Shown: one piece after another, positions 58,167-64,000 of the stretch
Layout of the letters: each line of letters begins with the position of its first letter
Position numbering within the stretch: the stretch's first letter is position 1
Source: Avena insularis
Taxonomy: Eukaryota > Streptophyta > Magnoliopsida > Poales > Poaceae
DNA length: 64,000 nt
Direction: 5' to 3'
Assembly: GCA_023614405.1 (NCBI GenBank)
Contig: CM042688.1
Span: 378,125,331-378,189,330 of the forward strand
Notes under the pieces: model-generated
What the model saw: only the letters and a program-made list of their open reading frames with translations
Database searches by the model: none
What the model was told of the DNA's origin: nothing
Position numbers and translations under genes: made by a program

Positions 58167-59585
58167 TGATACATTGCAAATGTATCTATAATTTTTGATG
58201 TTCCATGCTTGGTTTTATCCACTTTCTTGTGTTTTGTCCACACTTTGGAGTACTTTTCATATGATTTCATGGACTAACCTATAACAAGAGCCAAAGTGCC
58301 AGTTGCCTGTTTTCTGTTGTTTTTGGTTCCAGGAAAGTCAGAAAATGAATATTCTCAGAATTGGACGGGACAAAACCCAAAGTTCCTATTTTACCGGAAC
58401 TCACGGAGCCAGAAGACGAGACGAAGAGGGGCCACAGGGCGTCCACACCATGTGGTGGCGTGGGCTAGCCCTGGCGGCGTCACCAGGTGGTGTGGGCCCC
58501 CTGGCCGCCAACCGACCTTGTCTCTTCGCCTATAAGAGCCTCCCGATACCAAAACCCTAAACAATCAATCACAAATCCACGAAAAGTTCCGCAGCGCCGC
58601 CGCCACCAAAGGGGAGATTCAGGGATGAAAGTCTCTGTTCAAGACTGCCTGGACAGAAGTGCCCACGGAGCCATCTCCATCGATATCCACCGCCATCTCC
58701 ATCACCATTGCTGATTCCCATGATGAGTATGGAGTAGTTCTCTCTCGAGGCTAAGGGTTCTACCGGTAGCTTTGTGTTCATCTCTCTCTCTATGCATGAT
58801 CATATTGTGATCATGAGCTTGTAATCTATAGATCTACCTTGCTACTCAAGTGCTTTATTAGATCTCTGCTCTCCCCATGTGTGTGAAAGTGACAGCGTGC
58901 ACACCATGGTGGCACTTAGGCTAGAGATTACAAATACTTGTTATGAGTTATATTTGGAGTTGGATGTCTTTATGAAATTGTGGTGTTTGTTGGACTCATC
59001 TAGTACTCAAGGTGACAGTGTGGGGTTTTCTAGATGGGAAAGATGAACTTTGAGGAGTGTTGTTATAGCCCTACCATCGATTAGAGTGTCCAACCGGAGA
59101 GTAGTTTAGCGTAGTATCATAAAGAAGAATATATTTATAAGAGAGGGTTCACTAGTGAAAGTATGATCCCTAGGGCTTGTTTCTAAGCATTGATACACCA
59201 TTTGCAATTAGATCTGTTACATGTTTGCTTGCTTCCTTATTTATTTAAGTTTGCCTTTAGTCTTTTCGCACGTCAAACACACGCCATCAAGCTATTTTCT
59301 ATCACCATTACCACTTATAATTATCTATACCACTTGTATTTCACTATCTCTTCGCCGAACTAGTGCACCTATACACCTGACAAGTGTATTGGGGATGTTG
59401 GGGACACAAGAGACTTCTTGTATCTTGATTGCAGGGTTGCTTGAGACGCGATACCTTTGACTACTTCCTCCCTGAGTTCGATAAACCTTGGGTGATCCAC
59501 TTAAGGGAAAACTTGTTGCTGTTCTACAAACCTCTGCACTTGGAGGCCCAACAACTGGCTACAAGAATAGAAGTGCGTAGACATC
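58167..59585 (+). repeat. Element F 5' LTR
   Basis: 1419 bp from TGATACATTGC to AGACATCA; the ends TGAT...ATCA are complementary. TATA box CTATAAG at 58530-58536. Short CT-rich run TCTCTCTCTCTATGC near 58784. The repeated LTR starts again at 63368. Confidence 0.88.
58530..58536 (+). promoter_or_regulatory. TATA box of element F LTR
   Basis: CTATAAG in CTTCGCCTATAAGAGCC, followed by the CAAAACCCTAA leader typical of these LTRs. The same motif is at 63732-63738 in the 3' LTR. Confidence 0.6.
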
Positions 59586-59595
59586 AAGCTATTTT

Positions 59596-59701
59596 CTGCC
59601 GCCGTTGTCGGGGAGGTAAGGTAAAATGTATTCACATCGAAGGATTAAAGAAGAAGAACCTCCCACGGCAAACGCCTATTTTCTGGTGTCGTTGCCGGGG
59701 A
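59596..59701 (+). repeat. Duplicated primer-binding site of element F
   Basis: Two 18-base sites 88 bp apart: TGCCGCCGTTGTCGGGGA at 59596-59613 and TGGTGTCGTTGCCGGGGA at 59684-59701. Each is two mismatches from TGGCGCCGTTGCCGGGGA, which is complementary to the 3' end of plant tRNA-Asp. Both are followed by GGTAAGGTAAAA. The first lies ten bases past the LTR, the normal place. Confidence 0.75.
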
Positions 59702-59807
59702 GGTAAGGTAAAAGGTACTCACATCCTCCGGTGTGAGTGCTCGAAGTTATTTCTTTTAGATTCTGCAATTTTGTCTTTTTGTTTCTTGTTTTCACTAGTT
59801 AGGCTTA

Positions 59808-60611
59808 ATGGAAAACAACAACAAAATTAGAGAGCTTTATAGTATTTATCTTGAGTTAGGACATGAAGTGTTTGAAGAGAAAATTAAAAAACCTATGGAA
59901 CATTATTTTCATGCTAATAGCAATGTTGTTAGTATGAATTCTTTGGACACCATTATTGCAAATGCTATGGAAAAGTCTAAGCTTGGGGAAGCTAGTTTTT
60001 ATGAAAATGATCTTTTTAGTTCCCCAGCTTTGGAAGATAGCTATTCTATTGCTTATGATGATACTAAACCTCCAATATATGATGATTACAATGATGAATA
60101 TGATATTTTCAGTCCACCTACTATTGAGGATAAAATTAATTATGATTACAATATGCCTCCTATATTTGATGATTATGGTGATGAGAATAATAATGATAGC
60201 TATTTTGTTGAATTTGCTCTCACTATGATTAATAAGAATGACTATTCTTATAGGGAGAGTAATAATTGTTTTATGCATGTGGATCATGATAAGAATGTTT
60301 CATGTGATTGTTATATTGTTAAATTTATTCATGATGCTACTAAAAGTTATTATGAGAGAGGGAAACATGGTTTTATGCATCTCAATAATATTAAGTTTCC
60401 CCTCTTTATGTTGAAAGTCTTGAAGTTGCACTTGTTTTGCTTTCCTATGCTTGTTGCTTTGTGCTTTCATGACTTGTTTCTTTATAAGATTCCTATGCAT
60501 AGGAAGTGGGTTAGACTTAAATGTGCTTTGAATTTGCTTCTTGATGCTCTCTTTTACTTCCATTCATATTTCTTATGTGAGCATCTTCTCAAATTATCAT
60601 GCCTAACTTAA
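59808..60611 (+). CDS. Element F ORF, 267 aa, function unknown
   Basis: Complete ORF starting MENNNKIREL, the first ATG after the primer-binding region. The N-terminal two thirds are very acidic and Asp/Tyr/Asn-rich, with repeated PPIYDDY, PPIFDDYGDE-like words. The last third has a basic-hydrophobic segment (FMLKVLKLHLFCFPMLVALCFHDLFLY, in two parts) then KIPMHRKWVRLKCALNLLLDALF. A similar protein occurs in Triticeae Sukkula-like elements as far as I recall, which suggests selection on the product. It is not Gag-like: no zinc knuckle and no protease. Uninterrupted here, unlike the gag-pol of the other elements. Confidence 0.6.
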   Translation: MENNNKIRELYSIYLELGHEVFEEKIKKPMEHYFHANSNVVSMNSLDTIIANAMEKSKLGEASFYENDLFSSPALEDSYSIAYDDTKPPIYDDYNDEYDIFSPPTIEDKINYDYNMPPIFDDYGDENNNDSYFVEFALTMINKNDYSYRESNNCFMHVDHDKNVSCDCYIVKFIHDATKSYYERGKHGFMHLNNIKFPLFMLKVLKLHLFCFPMLVALCFHDLFLYKIPMHRKWVRLKCALNLLLDALFYFHSYFLCEHLLKLSCLT

Positions 60612-63353
60612 AGGCGTTAAAGAAAAGTACTTATCAGGACATAACCCAAAAGTTTTAAATGAGTCTTGGAAGTTATTACCTCTGTAATAACCGCTCCTTA
60701 TCCTTTTTATTTGCTTTTTGTGCCAAGAGTAACCTCTAATGAGAGAGAAGTAATGATTGGGAAAGTTGCTATCCCGAAACAGATTTCTGTGCTTCACCGT
60801 AAAAATTCGTGTAACATCTCTGAACGTCTTTTTGAGGCGTGAATTTTTGTTCTTCTGCCCCAGGTTGTTATCTAACTGTCATTAGTTCAACACTTTTTGA
60901 TTTGAGCAACAGAAGGTCTTTGAAAAAATCCATCTTTACCTGCTGGTCTGTTTTGACAGATTTCTGCCATTTTCTGCATTTGCTTCTTGTTGGTTCCTTT
61001 TTGAGTTCTTTTGGGGAATTTAGCTTTTTGAGGGAAGTGCTACAGTAGCTAGTGTTTTATTGGAAGTTTTATTTCTGTTGTAACTGAACCTAAAGACTTA
61101 TTATCTTGAGTGCACTAATGTTGCTAATAAAGATTGTCTGAAGTTTTGTATGAAGAAAAAATTTCAGGTGTATGGAAGGAATGAGTAATGAGATGAACGA
61201 TGGACTAAAGCTCAAGCTTGGGGATGCCACGCATGTCACTCCAAGAAATATCCAAGAAGTACAAGCGTCAAAGCTTGGGGATGCCCAAGGCATCCCCTTC
61301 TTCATCAATAAAAATCGCAGGTTTCTTCCAAACACATCATTTTTATTGTTTCATGCACAGTTGTGTTGTTCTTGGAGCGTCTTCTTTTTTGTTTTTGTTT
61401 TGGTTTTTTCGTTTGCTTGGTTTGCTTAGTTTGCTGAATAAATTGGTTGGACCCCTCTTGCATGCATTGGTTTTCAAATAGTTTGGTTTGGATTGGAAAA
61501 GAGTAGGAAAGTTCATGCTTAAGTGGTAAAGAGAGCTTGTTTTTGACTGTGGCCTATGCTTTGTCATGCCATGCTTGATATTGTTTTGGATTTATGCTTA
61601 GTATTATTTGCTGTAGCATGACTTGTTATAAACAATTGAGATTGATTAATGTGCCGTGGATGAATCATGTGTTGTTTTAGCATATTAAAGCATGGTATAG
61701 TGGTATTCTCCTTTGATGCTTTATTTGGGTTGACTTGGCGCATGCTCACACCATGTTATGACTATATCAAGTGACCATAGCCTTTATGATCCTTTAGTTT
61801 TCAACTTGTAGTATCACTTTATGCTTTGATCAATGATGTTTTGTCGCTCTGGATGATTATGGCCATTATTGCTCTCTTAGTTTGTCGCTCCTAGTCTTTT
61901 GCTAGACTCCATAACCAAGTATGAGTTCCACTCATGCATCCAACTCCCTAAACCAAGTTATTCCAAAGAGTCCACCATACCTACCTACTAGCTTATGCTA
62001 TTCCAAGTATATTCATGTTTTTGTTTACCTTCCAAATTAAACTTGTTATGATAAAACTAGTGATTAAAGCTCTCACGAACTTGATGGCACACTTTACTTT
62101 TCTTGCCCGTAATAAACTTGAACCATTGTGTCGTCTATGTTGTATATGCTTGCACTTATTTGTTGGGAATTAGCAGAACCATGCTGCCATGGGGAACACT
62201 CTCAACATTGCACTTGGTACTTGTACCTAGTTGATATTATGCTCTTTTGTATATGGATGTCGTCGGTGTGAAATGAAAGGGGAGCTTGTAAGTCCATGGA
62301 GTTATGTATATGTGTTAGAGAAACGCCTGGGCCGCTGGTCTAATCCATGCTGACATGGTGGAAACCTGCAGCGTAACCATAGTGAGTTGTCTATGAAGCA
62401 TTCTTCTTATAAAAAACGAGTCCTATATTGAGAAAAAGAGAAAAGAAAAGAAAAAAGATACTATGAAAAGAGGAAAGAGAGAAAAAAGCACCATATTCCC
62501 ATGGTAAATAATAAGATTGCTGAGATGCTCGTTGTCTGCTTGCCTTGTCATTTTGATATGGGGATTCTTCCGTATCATCAGGCAAGGGGTACCCCATTGG
62601 CGGTTCTCTATGATACACATGTACTTACAATGACAAGAACTTACCGGTGACTAAACTTGAGTAGCATGAGGAGCGGCCCTCGTATACAAGGGACATGAGA
62701 TTTCTGACTTATACTTCGTCAAGCATGTACACCATAGTTTGTTCACTTTAACCTTAATCACTTCAAGATGCTTATGATAGGGGCAATGAGAGCTGAAAGC
62801 TATTAAGTACCATAATTTTTGGAAGCTCTTTATGAGAATTGAATCCCTGCTTCCTTCTATGAAGGCCTTTCTTCCACCATTACATTGAGTCTCCACCTTC
62901 TACCTTTATGCACCTACTTTGAGAGCATAGTGGCCATTCTTAGTTCTATGTGCATTGTCCCAAGACTAGTTGATTGATGCATAACTTTTTAATGCTTGTT
63001 TTAAACTATTTGTATCTAGTCACTCTTATGAACTTTGAAGGTGTCCAATGCATTTATATTTGCTACTCTATGAGGGACAAGTTGAATGCTATTATGCTAT
63101 GTTTTCCTTATGTGAAACAAACAAACATCTTGCAAAGCATTGTTATTCATGAATCTTTTGTTTGTGCCTTTTCATGTTGCGACATAGTTGCTTTGCCTTA
63201 TTGTTAGAACTTTGTCTTTCATGTTATGATTGAAGTACTATGATCCCAGCTTTGAATGTTTTACAAATACTTTGATCAAGTTTATGATGGTGCATGTCAC
63301 CTTAAAAATTATGTTTCTTTTATCACTTACCTACTTGAGGACGAGCAGGAGTT
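60612..63353 (+). other. Element F non-coding interior
   Basis: About 2.7 kb, AT-rich, no supported gene. It contains two copies of AAGCTTGGGGATGCC (61214 and 61271), a 9-bp-stem hairpin at 61277-61297 and a purine-rich stretch on the plus strand at about 62428-62490 (GAAAAAGAGAAAAG). Short frames on both strands are not convincing. Confidence 0.65.
61277..61297 (+). other. Perfect hairpin at internal purine-tract-like motif of element F
   Basis: GGGGATGCC, loop CAA, GGCATCCCC: nine paired bases, three-base loop. It follows AAGCTT, so the left arm is the same word as the purine tract before the 3' LTR. Confidence 0.7.
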
Positions 63354-63366
63354 AAGCTTGGGGATG
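63354..63366 (+). other. Element F polypurine tract
   Basis: AAGCTTGGGGATG, one base before the 3' LTR start TGATAC. Confidence 0.75.
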
Positions 63367-63367
63367 T

Positions 63368-64000
63368 TGATACATTGAAATGTATCTATAATTTTTGATG
63401 TTCCATGTTGGTTTTATCCACTTTCTTGTGTTTTGTCCACACTTTGGTGTACTTTTCATATGATTTCTTGGACTAACCTATTAACAAGATCCACAGTGCC
63501 AGTTGCCTGTTTTCTGCTGTTTTTGGTTCCAGGAAAGTCAGAAAATAAATATTCTCGGAATTGGACGGGACAAAAGCCAAAGTTCCTATTTTACCGGAAG
63601 ACTCACGGAGCCAGAAGACGAGACGGAGAGGGGCCACAGGGCGGCCACACCATGTGGTGGCACGGGCTAGCCCTGGCCACGCCACCAGGTGGTGTGGGCA
63701 CCCTGGCCGCCCACCGACCTTGCCTCTTCGCCTATAAGAGCCTCCCGATACCAAAACCCTAAATAATCAATCACAAATCCACGAAAATTTCCGCAGCGCC
63801 ATCGCCACCAAAGGGGAGATTCGGGCGACAGAAATTCTCTGTTCCGGCACCCTGCCGGGACGGGTGAGTGCCCTTGGAGCCATCTCCATCGATCTCCACT
63901 GCCATATCCATCACCATTGTTGATTCCCATGATGAGGAGGGAGTAGTTCTCTCTCTAGGCTAAGTGTTCTACCGGTAGCTTTGTGTTCATCTCTCTCTCT
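63368..64000 (+). repeat. Element F 3' LTR (first 633 bp)
   Basis: Starts TGATACATTGAAATG and follows the 5' LTR to TCTCTCTCTCT at the window edge, with scattered differences and small indels. Confidence 0.88.

Larger units (their letters stand above)
58167..64000 (+). mobile_element. Element F: Sukkula-like non-autonomous LTR retrotransposon (partial)
   Basis: 5' LTR 58167-59585, primer-binding region, one ORF (59808-60611), long non-coding interior, purine tract and start of the 3' LTR at 63368; the rest lies outside the window. It has no gag-pol. Layout and wording (TGATAC start, CCGAACTAGTGCACCTATACA, repeated AAGCTTGGGGATGCC) resemble Sukkula-type elements abundant in Triticeae, from memory. 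The LTR starts differ by several percent, so the insertion is not recent. It sits in the protease gene of E; TGCAT (58162-58166) is the expected TSD. Confidence 0.85.

Noticed and set aside
59856..60287. 143-codon minus-strand ORF opposite the F ORF
   Set aside because: Ile/Asn-rich shadow of the Asp/Asn codons on the plus strand.
1..64000. tRNA, rRNA and small-RNA genes
   Set aside because: No cloverleaf-like or rRNA-like sequence was seen by eye. The tRNA-related words found are primer-binding sites of about 17-18 bases at LTR borders. A covariance-model scan was not possible.

Overview
The window is gene-poor plant heterochromatin with no identifiable host gene: a BamHI-type satellite array invaded by nested LTR retrotransposons. 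Ty3/gypsy Tat-lineage elements (dual RNase H plus antisense accessory gene), a Tekay/Del-like element with a near-4-kb LTR, and a Sukkula-like non-autonomous element whose layout I know from Triticeae point to a grass, probably Pooideae. That assignment is inference from remembered family features.

Layout. (1) 1-9116: ~214-bp satellite with higher-order duplications. (2) 9117-21745: complete Tat element A, minus orientation, TSD GTCAT. (3) 21746-27650: satellite with a nine-monomer (~1.93 kb) higher-order repeat. (4) 27651-49371: an old Tat element (B', plus, TSD GTGGT) carrying the remains of two younger nested Tat elements: C (minus, 40342-45736) and X (plus, about 29149-40341). A deletion between B' and X left a chimera with a visible join in gag near 29148. 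(5) 49372-50949: satellite resuming in exactly the phase where B' interrupted it. (6) 50950-58166: Tekay/Del-like element E, minus, cut in its protease region by (7) element F, 58167 to beyond the window, a Sukkula-like element with duplicated primer-binding site and one open reading frame.

The sense products (gag, protease, reverse transcriptase, two RNase H domains, integrase) are all broken by stops and frameshifts; none of the Tat or Tekay elements here looks able to move itself. The Tat elements also carry, between integrase and 3' LTR and on the opposite strand, a gene whose six-exon structure can be read from conserved frames and splice sites in independent copies, with its own TATA box. 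This accessory gene, the collapsed three-element nest and the satellite's higher-order structure are the most informative parts of the window.
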